Under the pieces are notes generated by a model. The model searched no databases. It was not told the origin of the DNA and worked only from the letters and a program-made list of their open reading frames with translations. A program made the translations under genes and the position numbers. Shown piece after piece: positions 14,001 through 24,320 of a DNA stretch of 64,000 bases. This DNA comes from Branchiostoma floridae. Its lineage: Eukaryota; Chordata; Leptocardii; Amphioxiformes; Branchiostomatidae. Each line of letters begins with the position of its first letter. Within the stretch, counting starts at the first letter, position 1. The stretch spans positions 3,989,259 through 4,053,258 of the forward strand of contig NC_049982.1 in NCBI RefSeq assembly GCF_000003815.2, written 5' to 3'.

Positions 14001-15571
14001 TTGAAAATAGTTGAAAGGGTTTTACCGTCTTTTTATGGAACATCTTTAAATTTACAGAATTAGGGCCTCTACGAAAAGAATCAGTGATTTTTTGACAGAT
14101 TACCTTTTCTACTCTGACATATAACTTTAGGCATGTAAGATTCTTACCTGTGCACGTGACACCGTTTCCTTGGTAACCGTCGTGACAGGTACAGGTGAAT
14201 GACCCGTGCGTGTTCTGACAGTCAGCGTTCACGTCACAGTCGTCTGTCCCCAAAGCACACTCATCCACATCTAGATACCAGGTGTTAGATACCAGGTTTA
14301 TCCTTCAATCTCATAACATACCTCTCAAAAGAAGACAACAAATGGCAGCACAAAACAGACTCTTGCAATCATGTCAAATGTTTGGTTACTTTCAATGCTG
14401 TATTTGTCACAATCTACTTATAAGGACCACTTGGCCAATGTGACCACATTTTGATGTTGTTTTTTCAACAGACACAAGTGACACAACTAGTCTATAGTGA
14501 CCACCTGTTTAGTACATAGACCCGATTTTATCAGTTTCCGGCCCCTGTATTTTGTAGTTTTGATTGTGCATGTATGAATACTTTCTCAACATACAACAAC
14601 TGTTGCTTCCGGGTCTCCCTAACTTTCTGAAAAGCTGTGTGCTCCAGGATCAGTTTCTAGAAGAGTAAGAATGTCAGCATACAAAACTCCACTTACCTGG
14701 GGTAGTGCCTGGCGTAGAGGTACCCGGGGATGTCTCTGTGCTAGTTTCCTCGGGAGTTGTTAACCGCGAGGTGACGGCATCTGTTGTGATGGTTGATGTT
14801 TCAGTAGTTTGTGTTGTTCCTGCTGCACTTGTTGTGCCGCCTGTAGGTTCAGCCGTCTCTGTTGTTTGGGCTGTAACTGTTGTTGATGCTGAACTTCGAA
14901 GATTCTCTGTTGTTTGGGCTGCAGGCGTAGTGCTTGAAGGCCCAGGAGTGTCTGTTGTTTGAGCTGCAGTAGTTGGTGCAGTACCTGTTGTACTTTGTTG
15001 TGGAACGGTTGTGCTCGAGCCAAGCCCTATTTTCGATAAACGAGAATGAATTCATAATTGAACGTGGAATTATACCTTACAAATGTTCTTAGGTCAAATG
15101 ATAGCTCAGAATGCTATATATTTTGTTTTATTTATCAATTTGGCTCAAGAAATGTGTGAGGTGTCGCAGGACAGAATTGCTGTTTCGGTGAACTGAATTG
15201 AGAGGTATGTTTACGTAACTATTACGAAAAAGTCGCAACACCCCTCCCCGAAAATATTAAATAATAATACATTTGGTGTATTATTTGCAGCCAGTAGGTA
15301 CCAAGATTTTTATGAGTGATGAAGGCACCTCCTTGAGCAAGGGACCCCGTTTTACGTCCCTTCCGAAAGACGAATTCATGAATTCTTGGTCGGGCTACAG
15401 CATTAGGTCTTTCTTGGTGGTCGCCCATCCAAGCACTGACCGACCGCAGAGCAGAAAATGAGCACTTTAACCACTTGATAGGTAGACTGCCTGTCATCAT
15501 GCTCACTCACCCGCAGTGTTGTTTATCATCCATCCGGACAGGACCACGAAGCACAGTATCTTCCACAACAT
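2798..15571 (-). CDS. Mucin-like / 7x EGF_CA / C-type lectin domain protein (gene span, 11 coding exons, 3' end missing)
   Basis: This is a secreted or membrane glycoprotein assembled from 11 exons: 15571-15511, 15026-14697, 14270-14148, 13583-13461, 12865-12743, 12296-12174, 11083-10961, 6448-6326, 5273-5151, 4103-3931 and 2892-2798. All splice junctions are AG/GT and the phases agree (1-1 for the mucin and EGF exons, phase 0 inside the lectin domain). The visible product is about 506 residues: signal peptide 1-20, Ser/Thr/Pro-rich stalk about 21-130, seven EGF_CA modules about 131-417, then the first two thirds of a C-type lectin domain. The final lectin exon, with the WND-type motif and last cysteines, was not found between 1 and 2797, so the gene probably runs off the left edge. 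Known family roles are calcium-dependent carbohydrate or protein binding; the ligand here is unknown. The exon chain is strongly supported, but the exact 3' structure is not. Confidence 0.85.
3643..3900 (+). repeat. 5S-rRNA-derived SINE (SINE3-type), copy 1
   Basis: The first about 115 bases follow a 5S rRNA: CCCGATnCCTCGATCTCGG, GAAGTTAAGCA and CTTGGATGGGAGA in the right order and spacing, including the internal promoter region. The body then reads GACGTAAAACGGGGGTCCCGTGCTC and the tail has GGCTGGCAAAATACACCA. The same body occurs reversed at 15262-15455. Divergence from a true 5S gene and the shared non-5S body argue for a SINE rather than a 5S gene. Confidence 0.8.
3931..4103 (-). CDS. Lectin gene exon 10: C-type lectin domain, N-terminal part
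   Basis: The exon starts in phase 1 after CTCAG and encodes [13 protein letters not shown], the two-cysteine opening of a long-form C-type lectin domain. It continues with the helix region [18 protein letters not shown] and ends in frame at DSAEQ before a GTTTGG donor. This matches the usual WxxAxxxCxxxGxxLAxxxS signature. A 5S-derived SINE ends about 30 bases inside the following intron. Confidence 0.88.
4826..5066. repeat. (CA)n microsatellite
   Basis: About 240 bases of CACACA interrupted by CACG, TACG and CAAA variants. It sits inside a dispersed repeat whose other copies carry short CA-rich tails at the same place, so the microsatellite probably grew from that tail. Long Cys-Val or His-Thr ORFs here are artefacts. 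Confidence 0.95.
5151..5273 (-). CDS. Lectin gene exon 9: EGF_CA module 7 (diverged type)
   Basis: A 123-base phase-1 exon encoding [12 protein letters not shown] start, LNTPGSFSC core and GNGTVCIG end. It belongs to neither the A nor the B subtype and is likely the ancestral module next to the lectin domain. The strong GTATGT donor is followed closely by a CA microsatellite. Confidence 0.9.
6326..6448 (-). CDS. Lectin gene exon 8: EGF_CA module 6 (A-type)
   Basis: A 123-base phase-1 exon with [12 protein letters not shown] start, TNSVGSFSC core and GDGTTCAG end. Donor GTGAGT, acceptor TTTCAG. Confidence 0.9.
6840..7870. repeat. Diverged tandem repeat, about 130-180 base units
   Basis: The phrase AGCAGCTTAAAGTTGT recurs at roughly 6960, 7137, 7440, 7577 and 7721, followed each time by TAAAACnCnnTTAA and a GTTTACG-like segment. 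Unit length shrinks from about 177 to about 140 bases, so the array is old and uneven. Confidence 0.8.
7931..8560. other. Unidentified open segments inside the CACTA-like element
   Basis: Open frames exist on both strands (minus 8116-7931, plus 8174-8476 and 8337-8525). The two plus frames look like one sequence broken by a frameshift. I recognise no transposase or host family. It may be a decayed captured gene fragment or transposase remnant. Confidence 0.25.
8830..10060. repeat. 115-base satellite array, about 10 copies
   Basis: The marker AACATGTCGTATGTTCAACA begins at 8895, 9011, 9126, 9241, 9356, 9471, 9586, 9701, 9816 and 9931. That is one step of 116 and then a constant 115 bases. Each unit also carries GGGGAGGTCTCCCCTAG, a short palindrome. 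Units are highly alike, and a degraded unit closes the array near 10060. Confidence 0.95.
10961..11083 (-). CDS. Lectin gene exon 7: EGF_CA module 5 (B-type)
   Basis: A 123-base phase-1 exon encoding [12 protein letters not shown] start, QNTQGSFSC core and GNGVDCTG end. Donor GTCAGG is weaker than in the other modules. A 4.5 kb intron holding a large DNA element follows. Confidence 0.88.
11426..11661. mobile_element. Hairpin MITE, copy 1 of a family
   Basis: Two arms of about 55 bases (GGTGCACTCTCACTGCAC... and its inverse ...GTGCAGTGAGAGTCCACC) flank about 125 bases that contain GACTAAGAAGACAACAAAA and TTCGTTCTTTATTTC. The same core and arm plan occur at 38082-38297. Confidence 0.7.
12008..12038 (-). 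pseudogene. EGF exon relic (3' end of an A-type module)
   Basis: These 31 bases match the last third of the neighbouring A-type EGF exon, encoding [11 protein letters not shown] and followed by a GTAAGG donor. The rest of the exon and its acceptor are absent. The flanking intron is also duplicated (11871-12038 versus 12053 to about 12206), so this is the product of a partial tandem duplication. It has no acceptor and is unlikely to be spliced in. Confidence 0.7.
12174..12296 (-). CDS. Lectin gene exon 6: EGF_CA module 4 (A-type)
   Basis: A 123-base phase-1 exon with [12 protein letters not shown] start and GDGTTCAG end, very close to module 6. Donor GTGAGG. Just downstream on the gene strand lies a broken duplicate of its 3' end (12008-12038). 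Confidence 0.9.
12743..12865 (-). CDS. Lectin gene exon 5: EGF_CA module 3 (B-type)
   Basis: A 123-base phase-1 exon beginning DVDEC and ending GNGVTCTG, with QNTQGSFTC core. It is nearly the same as module 1 along its length. The intron after it resembles the intron after module 1, so the pair arose by segmental duplication. Confidence 0.9.
13461..13583 (-). CDS. Lectin gene exon 4: EGF_CA module 2 (A-type)
   Basis: A 123-base phase-1 exon with DIDEC start, six cysteines, NTVGSFSC core and GDGTTCAG end. Donor GTGGGG. The A-type ending is shared with modules 4 and 6. Confidence 0.9.
13663..13835. mobile_element. Tc1/mariner-pogo-like MITE, copy 1
   Basis: It starts CAGTAGAAGCCAGTTAATTG and ends with the inverse of CAGTATAGGCCATCTAATTG, with TA on both sides (13661-13662 and 13836-13837). 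A related copy lies at 22743-22880. TA duplication and CAG termini fit pogo/Tigger-type elements. Confidence 0.7.
14148..14270 (-). CDS. Lectin gene exon 3: EGF_CA module 1 (B-type)
   Basis: A 123-base symmetric phase-1 exon encoding [15 protein letters not shown]... through ...GNGVTCTG. It has six cysteines, the D-x-D-E-C calcium-binding start and the C-x-N-x4-F-x-C pattern of calcium-binding EGF. Donor GTAAGA. It is most like modules 3 and 5, which share the GNGVxCTG end. Confidence 0.9.
14697..15026 (-). CDS. Lectin gene exon 2: Ser/Thr/Pro-rich mucin-like stalk
   Basis: This 330-base exon (phase 1 to 1) encodes about 110 residues dominated by Thr, Ser, Pro, Ala and Gln with recurring AAQTTDT, AAQTTEN and AQTTET units and no cysteine. 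This is the composition of an O-glycosylated extended stalk. The donor is GTAAGT; the acceptor is AATAG after a weak pyrimidine tract. Long ORFs in other frames here are shadows of the repetitive ACA codons. Confidence 0.8.
15262..15455 (-). repeat. 5S-rRNA-derived SINE, copy 2 (5' degenerate)
   Basis: On the minus strand it reads CAGTGCTTGGATGGGCGACC (5S box C region), then GGAAGGGACGTAAAACGGGG and a GGTACCTACTGGCTGCAAA tail, matching the element at 3643-3900. The upstream half of the 5S-like region is degenerate. It lies in the first intron of the lectin gene. Confidence 0.75.
15511..15571 (-). CDS. Lectin gene exon 1: start codon and signal peptide
   Basis: The exon encodes a methionine followed by a short basic then hydrophobic stretch ([15 protein letters not shown], then INNTA), a typical cleavable signal peptide. 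It ends in a strong GTGAGT donor in phase 1. The leftover G joins the next exon to make Gly, giving NNTAG-LGSS. This is the only ATG in frame with the mucin exon at this distance, so I take it as the start. Confidence 0.8.
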
Positions 15572-17658
15572 TACTGCTGACAATCTGTGGAATATGATCA
15601 TAGTACATCATCGGGCATAATGTGTTGCTCCACATAGATCCCAAAATACAAAATCTACAAAATCTTGTTATAGAATCTTGTTCACCATTTCTTGGTCCAG
15701 AATTTGACAGTTATTGCAGATCTAATTGTACAGCCCCTACGGCCACCTGAGCTACGGTACTGAGAAGAGTATCGTACTGCTACACACCTATAATTGAGAT
15801 TAGATATATTTTCAGACTATGATTAAAGGAAGCATGATAGATCTCCCTCTCCAATTTTCCCCAAGACCTCTATATTTTCTGTCCAGGGCATTTCCCCTTT
15901 GTGTATCCGTCAACAAATACCTCTATTTATCCAATATGCATAATGTACTTGTCAATGATTAAACGTATGTATTTCGACATCGATAGTATGAATACTTCGT
16001 TGCACCCCACATATAGTTATTTGCTTTTATCTATTCACTCATTTATTCATAGATCTATTACTCAGCGGTTATCACATAACAATACTCGATGGCCTCTTCA
16101 AGGTTACGGGTTGCATGAATGCTCTCTATGCCAGAAGAACCATGGTCTGAGTCCAACTACTCACAAGTGTTTTGCTGGAATTCTATACATGAATAAATCC
16201 ATTGCTCAACCATCGCACAAGGTACATAGTGTATGGCATCCAAAAACAGCTATATACCCAATGGTACTACGAGGATACATACAGAACATTAAAAAAAAAT
16301 CATCGATGACAGCACAGTCATGGATGAATGGTCCCTTATCGCAATTGAAATAAAGAAGAAAGAAATTGACCAACATGATATCAGTATATGGAAAATATCG
16401 TTCTGTGTACAAGTAAGGGAGGTATGTGTTTTTGTTCTATTAGATAGAAATTTATTGCACGACAACTGTAAAACAGTTTAACTACATTAGTTGCTAATAT
16501 CTGAAAAATCTAAGAAACTAATCAATATAAATACGTGTATGATTTCTTGACGCTATTCCTTTGGGAGTATATGTCCCTGTCCTGTTTTTGCAATTAGAGA
16601 CACGTTTTTACTCCTTTTCCCCAGAGGGTCCCTCCAATTGCTGGCTAATGAATTGATAGAATGCAACTATTGACCCGAATGTGACCTCCGTGTAACATGA
16701 TTACCATGTCATACAGCTGGGATATGATATTACAGATACAAATGATAAGGCCTGCCGCATCCAATTTGCGGTGTTACTTTGTTTACGACCATAATGAATC
16801 ATGGGAGTGTACATGTATTGCAAACTGTTGCCCGACACATGGCCTGACTATGTTCGTATAACTGTAACGTTAACCGTAGTAGCCCCAATTATCAAAAAGT
16901 TGAGGTAGAGAAAAAGGCAACTATATTCATCTATCTATCTATCTACCTATCTGTGTCTGTACATATATTTTTATCAGTCCATATCGTCATCTATCTATCT
17001 GCCCGTCACTTTGCCCATATTTACACATTGATCCATATCATGAAGACGCCCTCACAATTCTCGAATTATACTGTCAACGAATCCACGAACACACATAACG
17101 TTACGAAGGTAAAATTGTGTAGTGGATAACTTATGCAGCGTTTTGTCTGGGTATTCAATTCTTCCTACAAGCTTTGAACAGTCGTCATGGTCTTGAGAGC
17201 AAGACATTCCGTTTTTATAGGTAGATTTTGTTTGTTTCTCACTATTACATCACTTTAGATGTCATTCGCAATATTCCTATTTTTTCTGTTGCGTGAGACA
17301 GGAGCGACCTGAGGTGACCTTGTAAGATCTACATGTATGGTATTCATGACAGCGACGCCATCTGACGTCACATGAATATGGGTTACCATGCAACAAGTTT
17401 CAAACAACCATGCTTCGCTTTGTCATGTGGCCTTGATGCATCAAAGACATTCCCAATTCTAGTCTCACCTTATCGAATGTAAAAGCCATGGAGGGATTTA
17501 CAATGTTTTCATGAAACTTATTTGCACACAAAAAAAGCAACGGTTTAACGGACACAATATATTGTAAATTGCTAGCAGTTGGTCCCTTTGAAGTATTTTA
17601 CCTTAGGCCCGATTTACACGAGAAAAATCTTAAGACATACGGCAACGGCCTAGACTTA

Positions 17659-18473
17659 TACCCCCTTCACATTATATACGATCTTCGGACGTTCTTCGCG
17701 ATCGCAGGAAGGTCGGCTGATTTTAAGATCTTAAGATGGTCTTGCGTATTTTTCGCCTCAAAACTGTCCCCCTCACATATACGCGAGGCTCGTGAGATCG
17801 ACGGTGAATAAATCTATGATAATAAACCTCCCATGACCTCTTGCACGCGGACAAGGTAACACAAAACGTTCCTAAAAAAAGGCAAGAGATCAATAAATGT
17901 TGCTTATTTTGTTGTCGTAATCTTTTTAAACAATGAATGGAATGCGCGGGCATAATAGAAATGACGCAAGAAAAGAAAGTGTGTCACAAAGTCAGCCTAC
18001 ATACTGCCACAGGGGCCACAATGTTAGAATTACCCTCGCATTCCCAGAAATTCAATATTTGTAAACAAACGGAAGTCGGACGAACGTCGCCCGAACGTTG
18101 CCCAACTGACGGGCGTTCGCCATCCGATTTACGCTCGATGATTAATAACTATGTCTTTGCTCGCCTATCGGTCTTCAATCGTTGGATTGACGCAAGACTA
18201 TTGACCGATACCCTTGCAAGGTACGCACGATTTGTACGCACAATCTGCGACTCGGTAACAGCTGTGCGATTTTGGAGATTTCCTTCGACTAGTCGCATAT
18301 GTTAAGAACATGTTTCGCTGCACCGCGACCGTCGTAAGACTCCTGGAAACTGCCGGCGATCCCTAAAAATCGCAAGATGATCGTGAGAACACCGGACGTC
18401 TTACTCACGAAAATGTCAATCAGAGTTCGTAAACTAGTCTTCCGATCGAATCGCGCCTATTGTGAAGGGGGTA
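17659..18473. mobile_element. Harbinger-like non-autonomous DNA element
   Basis: The termini are TACCCCCTTCACA... at 17659 and the inverse TGTGAAGGGGGTA ending at 18473. The next 15-20 bases also match loosely (CGATCTTCGG versus CGATTCGATCGG). TTA flanks both ends (17656-17658 and 18474-18476). A 3-base TTA duplication is the PIF/Harbinger hallmark. No transposase is encoded in the 815 bases. A second element with the same TACCCCC terminus surrounds the gap at 37070-37252. Confidence 0.72.
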
Positions 18474-18478
18474 TTACC

Positions 18479-18605
18479 AGGCCTCCCTACGGGGGTGCAG
18501 GAATCGTAGAATTCGGGAAAAAACGGGAAGATGGTAACAAAACCCTCCCGGCAAGTTTTCCCACTATAAAGCCCAGCTTAGTCAGTCTGGTAGAGACGCT
18601 TTTTT
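18479..18605. repeat. Dispersed repeat, copy 1
   Basis: CCTCCCTACGGGGGTGCAGG, ATCGTAGAATTCGG and CAGCTTAGTCAGTCTGGTAGAG are shared in order with 19696-19874, where a middle segment is inserted. Family not identified. Confidence 0.55.
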
Positions 18606-19695
18606 ATAAATCGGCCGCGTGTGACGTGGGACAGCATTTTTATATGATCCGTCGTTCGTCACCCCCAACGTAGACGAGTGACCATCCAGTGGGAGGTCTG
18701 AAATATGCCATTGTCGTAGATCAGCAATTTTCCTTGTGTAGATCGGTCTTACTCTCGTGCCTTATATTTATTGAGGGATACTCTTCAAGCAGATGTTGGG
18801 CAGGTTAAATCGTTTTTTGTTTGTGAAACTGACTTCTGGACTGGATAGAGTATTCAAATTATGCGTTTCTTAACAGGACGAGGCTGTTAAACGCAAAAAA
18901 AATGGCAGAAAATAAACATTAAATGGCAGATAGGAAAACGTGATGTCCTTACTAACGATTTAACCTCCCACAACATCTGCTTGCTCATTAATTGACAGGG
19001 CACTAGAAGGGTTGTAATGAGCACCACCATGTGCACACACGTACAACAAACATGCACTTAGTTAGATTGCCTTCACCTTCTACAATATTAATATAATTAA
19101 AAGTTAATGAAGCTGTCCAGCGGTAGGTCCTTAATTTCTGTGGGTTGCGAGCATATTTTATGGCATTTCAAATAAACACAACTAAACTCATATACGGAAG
19201 TAGAAATGATTACATAAATGAAAATAGAGATAGAAAATATTACCTGTAACAAACTTAAACAAATACAAGCATAAACCACGTATCCGAAGATAAATAACAA
19301 ATACTAAAATGAGAAGACATAGTACCAATCAATTAAACTATACTAGAACAGCAGTATAAAGGTAGTATCAGTTTGGTGGTTGCGACGACGTTAAATTTTG
19401 CATATGATCCTTTGTCTGCATGTGAGGTCTGTTTGATCCTCTATCAACGAAAACCGGACGTTCTGTTGCATTAACAAGGAAAGATGCTTGGACATAATCG
19501 GACATGTCCTTCGTTTTGCCGACACCTACCAACATAACAAAATATTAAGACTTGTCCGAAGTCCATGGGGTGCAAAGAAAACCACTCCATATTTGTGTAT
19601 ATAAGTGATGGAGTGACATTGTGACAGACTGAGTACGATCACACGATATGCCCAATGATACTTCAGTGTACTTAGCTTGTTGGGGTAGCTTCCAC

Positions 19696-19874
19696 CAGAC
19701 CTTCCTACGGGGAAGCGGGGATCGTAGAATTTGGCAACAAAATCGAGAAATTGGCCAGAGGAGTCAATTCACGCTTGTCATGCTTCCCCTGCGCGGCCGA
19801 CCAACTCCTCTGGTAGCAAAACTCCCTTGTTAATTTTTTCCCTATAATAATCAGCATAGTCAGTCTGCTAGAGC
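19696..19874. repeat. Dispersed repeat, copy 2
   Basis: It contains CCTTCCTACGGGGAAGCGGGG, ATCGTAGAATTTGG and CAGCATAGTCAGTCTGCTAGAG in the same order as 18479-18605, with about 60 extra bases between them. Confidence 0.55.
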
Positions 19875-20179
19875 TTTGGGTGAGGAGCTACCGAGTGTGA
19901 AAACCCTAGTTATCGGCCTACGTGATGATCTTGATCATTGAGGTATGGTAAATAAAAAGGGAGAAAACGCCCACTATATAATAAGGGCTGCCAGCGAAAG
20001 AAATTGACTTTCACCCTAACGACATATGATAGATAATCGCGCCGTACGCTGACAGAATACATTATATGGAGTTCAATGCAGTTTCATATGTACAGTAGTG
20101 GTAAAAACCATAACTCATAACCACATAACAAGGTAAGCTTAGCGAGGATGGCTAAGACCGAGGTCTGTTGCTTTTCTTT

Positions 20180-20405
20180 ATACTAAATGGATCCCTTAGG
20201 CTAAACTGGGGTCCGGTGGGCCGTTTGTGGAAACGGAACATAGAAATGTATACGTAAAAATAAACACAAATAATGCTTACGACTATTCTCCTTACGTCTT
20301 GTGTACTTTAGACTATATATAGTGACTTTTATATCATACTTTTCGTTCCCGAAAGCTGCCAGGCCGATCCCTGGGTTTGGAAATGTGACTTAGGCCTTAG
20401 TGAAG
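20180..20405 (-). mobile_element. MITE (ACATTTCCAAACC terminus), copy 1
   Basis: On the minus strand it reads TAAGGCCTAAGTCACATTTCC then AAACCCAGGG, AGCTTTCGGGAACGAAAAGT and ATGATATAAAAG. This matches 35548-35768 on the plus strand base for base over the first 75 positions with scattered changes. Confidence 0.6.
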
Positions 20406-22742
20406 TGAAATTAACATCATCATTGTGTCATGCATAAATTAAAACCCAAGCCTTATAGTACACCAACAATAGGTACATGCATATGCTGATATGAAGATAA
20501 TATCATGTACAATTATTATACAGCTTTTAATAAAATAGAAAGAAAGCAATTTCTGGGAATACAAAGCATGCCATTAAACTAAATACCGCAAATTGCTAAG
20601 AAAAACGTCGTATAGAAATATAATAGGATATTGTACATTAATGAAGATATCCGTATATAGCACCAGCCGATACAAGAATATGCACACGTGCATGCATATA
20701 GCGGAATAAGGCCATGTCAGGTCAAGCTTAACTGAAATTATCTAGCTAGTTTTTCTTTACCTGTAAAAAGGAAAGAAAATACTAACACTGGGAAACCCTT
20801 CAAACTTCAGTTGTGTAGAATTTACATACAAATGTATATGGAGACGTAATTTCACTATTTTGTTCTCTGTTGCCCACATACCGTTATACTTCTTTTCTCT
20901 ATTTCTAATTAAGGGACACAAATGAGTACAATTTTACAGATAGCAGTGTATAACTCAAAGGGCCCGCGGAATACAGACGTAATCGATGCAATAGAATGCA
21001 AAACAAAACAGGAGCTGATTTCCAAGTTCATTGTCTTCTCCATATACATATACGAGCCTGCTGCATAGCTGTGTATTATCAGAAAAACCTACCACTGCAT
21101 TATCAATATACATCGTTCATATTAAACAATTTTCGAATGGGGCTGGCTTTTATTTCACGGAGGTGGTTCGCGCTGGTTCGCGATTTTCAACGTTGGCTAG
21201 GTTCTCTTTTAACAGAAAAGCGAGGAGAAGTTGAATTTATCCAGCAATAGTCTCATTTTGTATATGTGAACTGTGTCTTTTCAACATGTCTTGTTGTGAC
21301 CTGTACTTAGCCCGGTGTGGCAAAAATGTGCAATAGAGGTCTTCATTCTTATTCCTGGAAAGGGAGTTTGCCCCGTCTCAAAATTTAACCTTCTTGGCGA
21401 AGATGAAAAACAAACAAACTAGAGTTTGATCATTTGATGTCTCACCTTTTCATTTCGATGTCTCCCGGCCGCAAACTGCTTTCCGTCAGATATACTACGG
21501 CAGCGATGATGTGTCCCGGTTTTCTTCTCCTCTTGATCAGTTTGTTTTGTCGGAACCAACTAAATTGGTTACCATATATATCAGCATACGGAAAGATCAA
21601 CCGCACACGCGCCTTCCTCGTGGAAAATTTGGCGATAAATGTATGGTGGAATTACGGTAATGTGTGGCTGTAATAAAAACCCATCAATAAATAAAGAGGT
21701 ACGAAATACCGCGGCGGATGAACATCAGGTCATCTGCGAACAAGTCATCTGAGAAAAAAAAAGACCTTGGCAAGAGAAAATACAACAACAAAAAGCGGTC
21801 ACCAATAGAAATCGGAGAAAAAAAAGAAAATTTCATTGACGTTAAAAGGTTGAATAGAGTCGTTCAGTTTGCGGCGTGCGTACATATGAATGTGCACGTG
21901 ACAGTAGCTTAGAGAACAACGCGCTAAATTATCATTGCATGCGCACCTAGCAGTGCGGGACAAAAAGATACTAGCCCTGCCTACTAACTCAATGTGTTTT
22001 TATATGCTTATAGGGATATACGCCTGACTGTGCCCTATTGTTGTTGTTAATGCCTTTAGCCATATGGATGAGCCCAGGTGCACCACGCCTGCTTTGTGCC
22101 ATCGCACGAACACCCTTTCACGATAGCATATCTATGCTGTTATTTTACGCTCAGTCTCTAACATACAATATCACCAAATGAAAATATTGCCATTCACAGC
22201 AGCAACATGCTAACGTATTGATACTGTAATTTTCTTTATCACGTTACTTCTTCTATGTGACTGGTTTATTGTCTATTTAGTTGGAGGAACATTCATTGAA
22301 TTGAAATGCTAGTGCAGTTTGTAAACATTCTTCAAGCTTGCTTTACAGGTGCTTTTATCGGGATTCTATTTTGTCAGGCTTTCATATTGATAGGCAGCCA
22401 AACAAATCGTTTGTCTGGCAAACAAACAGAAAATGTAAGAAAACAGAAAACTTTAGAAAAACACATAAAAAGTCTGGAGAGTAGTAGGTTAAATCTTACA
22501 GCGTTACAATGACTGAATTTGTTAATTTTTGCACGGACAAGTACATGTACCTTCGACTAAAAGAAAAGAAATTGTACCAAATTATCAAACCAGGCCCATG
22601 TGTATGTTGTTTTTCGTGTACAGAGTTTCATTAAATGTACAAAAGGACAGACGGCTATGATATTCAGAAGTGGGGGTCTTTGAAGAAAGTCTTAAAGGTT
22701 TCGTCCTTCTATTTAGCCTTTGTAGAATTGAACTTGTCATCA

Positions 22743-22880
22743 CAGTAGAAGCCAGTTAATTGCACAACGGATTCAAAACCCCAAACCGGCACGGTCCAGC
22801 TGAATATAACTTCGCTTTGTTGCAGCACCCGGATGTAACTGCACGACATAAATGGAGTGTGCAATTAAACGGCTTCGTCA
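22743..22880. mobile_element. Tc1/mariner-pogo-like MITE, copy 2
   Basis: The first 25 bases equal those of the copy at 13663. The right side reads GTGCAATTAAACGGCTTC, the inverse of the left terminus with a degenerate outer end. The interior keeps AAACCGGCACGGTCCAGCTG. Confidence 0.6.
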
Positions 22881-24127
22881 TTATATCAGTTCACCCTGAA
22901 CCCACTGTAATAATGAAATCTAGACATTCTTTTCTTTCGATATACATCTATACTTTTACCATTTATCAGCATAATGTCTCTATTATTTATTGTGTATTAT
23001 AAAGTTAAACGTTATTGCACAACAACCTTTTGTACCAGGTACAAAACATGACATCTACATACGGATACCGGGTCTATAAGTCTAATCAACTTAATATACA
23101 AGGGTACATAGTATGGGATCAAAATGGTCTTTTACTGAATCATTGGAGGGATTTTTAGCGTTTAGATATTCTTTAATTGAATTTTGTCTTATGTATGATT
23201 TTTCTTTTTTGTGCCCCCCCCCCAAAAAAAAACCGTGACAAATTAGACAAATTAGTATGGTATCGAACAGTTAGCGGTATGAAGACAACCGTTTGAAATG
23301 GCGACGACCGTTAAGGAGATGAGCATCTATTCTCCGAACAACCTCTGCTTGGAGAATAATGGACAGTATTGGACACCCTCTTCCCCGGCCCGGTACCGCT
23401 CTCTAGGATATTATTGGGGTGAAAACATCTTATTACTTTATTCTGTCATTTACTTATTTTTCGTCATCAGTTATGTACGAGGGCGGTCATGAGTTCAAAT
23501 TTGGCACAAATGTACAAGACTATATCCTCTTCAGATTGAAATATCTCGATTTGAGGGTCAGATTTTTATGAGACACTGAGATGATTTTAAGATGACCACA
23601 CCCTTAAAAGCTTGTCAGGAGATCAGTTCCTCTAGATCTTACCATTGTAGAACTATTATAGGAAGCTGAAATTTTATCTGTATGATAACAAATGTCTCTA
23701 TAGCTTATAAGCCAAATATCATGTTTGAACAAATAATGGTTCAGCTTTTACAGCCAGTACTTCAGTACTGAATGAAGCGAATTGCTATATTACCTACAGT
23801 TTGATTAATAGCCAAATATGTGATTTGTTGAATAAAGGTTTTTGTAGACTGCTTTTCCATTAGCCAACATATGCAAAACTTGGCACAATAATCAACTGTT
23901 TTAAGATCAAGAAGTGTGTTAGGTTTTATTTTTCTCAGTTAATAATGGATGTTACTTACCAACATGTTGAAGTCCAGTAAATTTCTGCACGCCGGGTGAC
24001 CAACTCTACATACAACATAAGGCCGAACTGACAATATAACCTCGCCCCTTAGAGGATTTTCCCATTGAATAATTGAATTGAGATGCCTGTCTATGATCTA
24101 CCTGTCCAAAATGTAATTATATTCAAT

Positions 24128-24320
24128 AATAAGTTTTATTGCAAATTCTTGCCCGTGGGCTAATTGCAGGTAACATAAAAGATTCAAACAGTGTAAAATA
24201 CAATATTACAAGTGTCTAATCTAGTCTAAAACTAATAAAAGCTAACTCTATTTCCTGGGCTATTGGGTTCGACTTCTTTTTTGAAGACAGTGGAAGACGA
24301 AAGATCCCACCTTTTCCATT
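24128..24320. repeat. Dispersed repeat (TTGCCCGTGGGCTAATTGCA family)
   Basis: A TTTATTGCAAATTCTTGCCC opening, GGGCTAATTGCAGGTA, and a closing GGGTTCGACTTCTTTTTTG followed by GAAGACAGTGGAAGACGAA define this family. Other copies are at about 28303-28470, 30535-30700, 38368 (fragment) and 61640-61805. Confidence 0.6.

Noticed and set aside
14760-15055. Gln-rich and Asn-rich minus-strand ORFs over the mucin exon
   Set aside because: Alternative frames of the ACA-rich repeat; the Ser/Thr frame alone has fitting splice phases on both sides.
15901-16353. 150-residue plus-strand ORF
   Set aside because: Low-complexity Tyr/Ser/His-rich translation overlapping a dispersed repeat; no domain, no splice partners.
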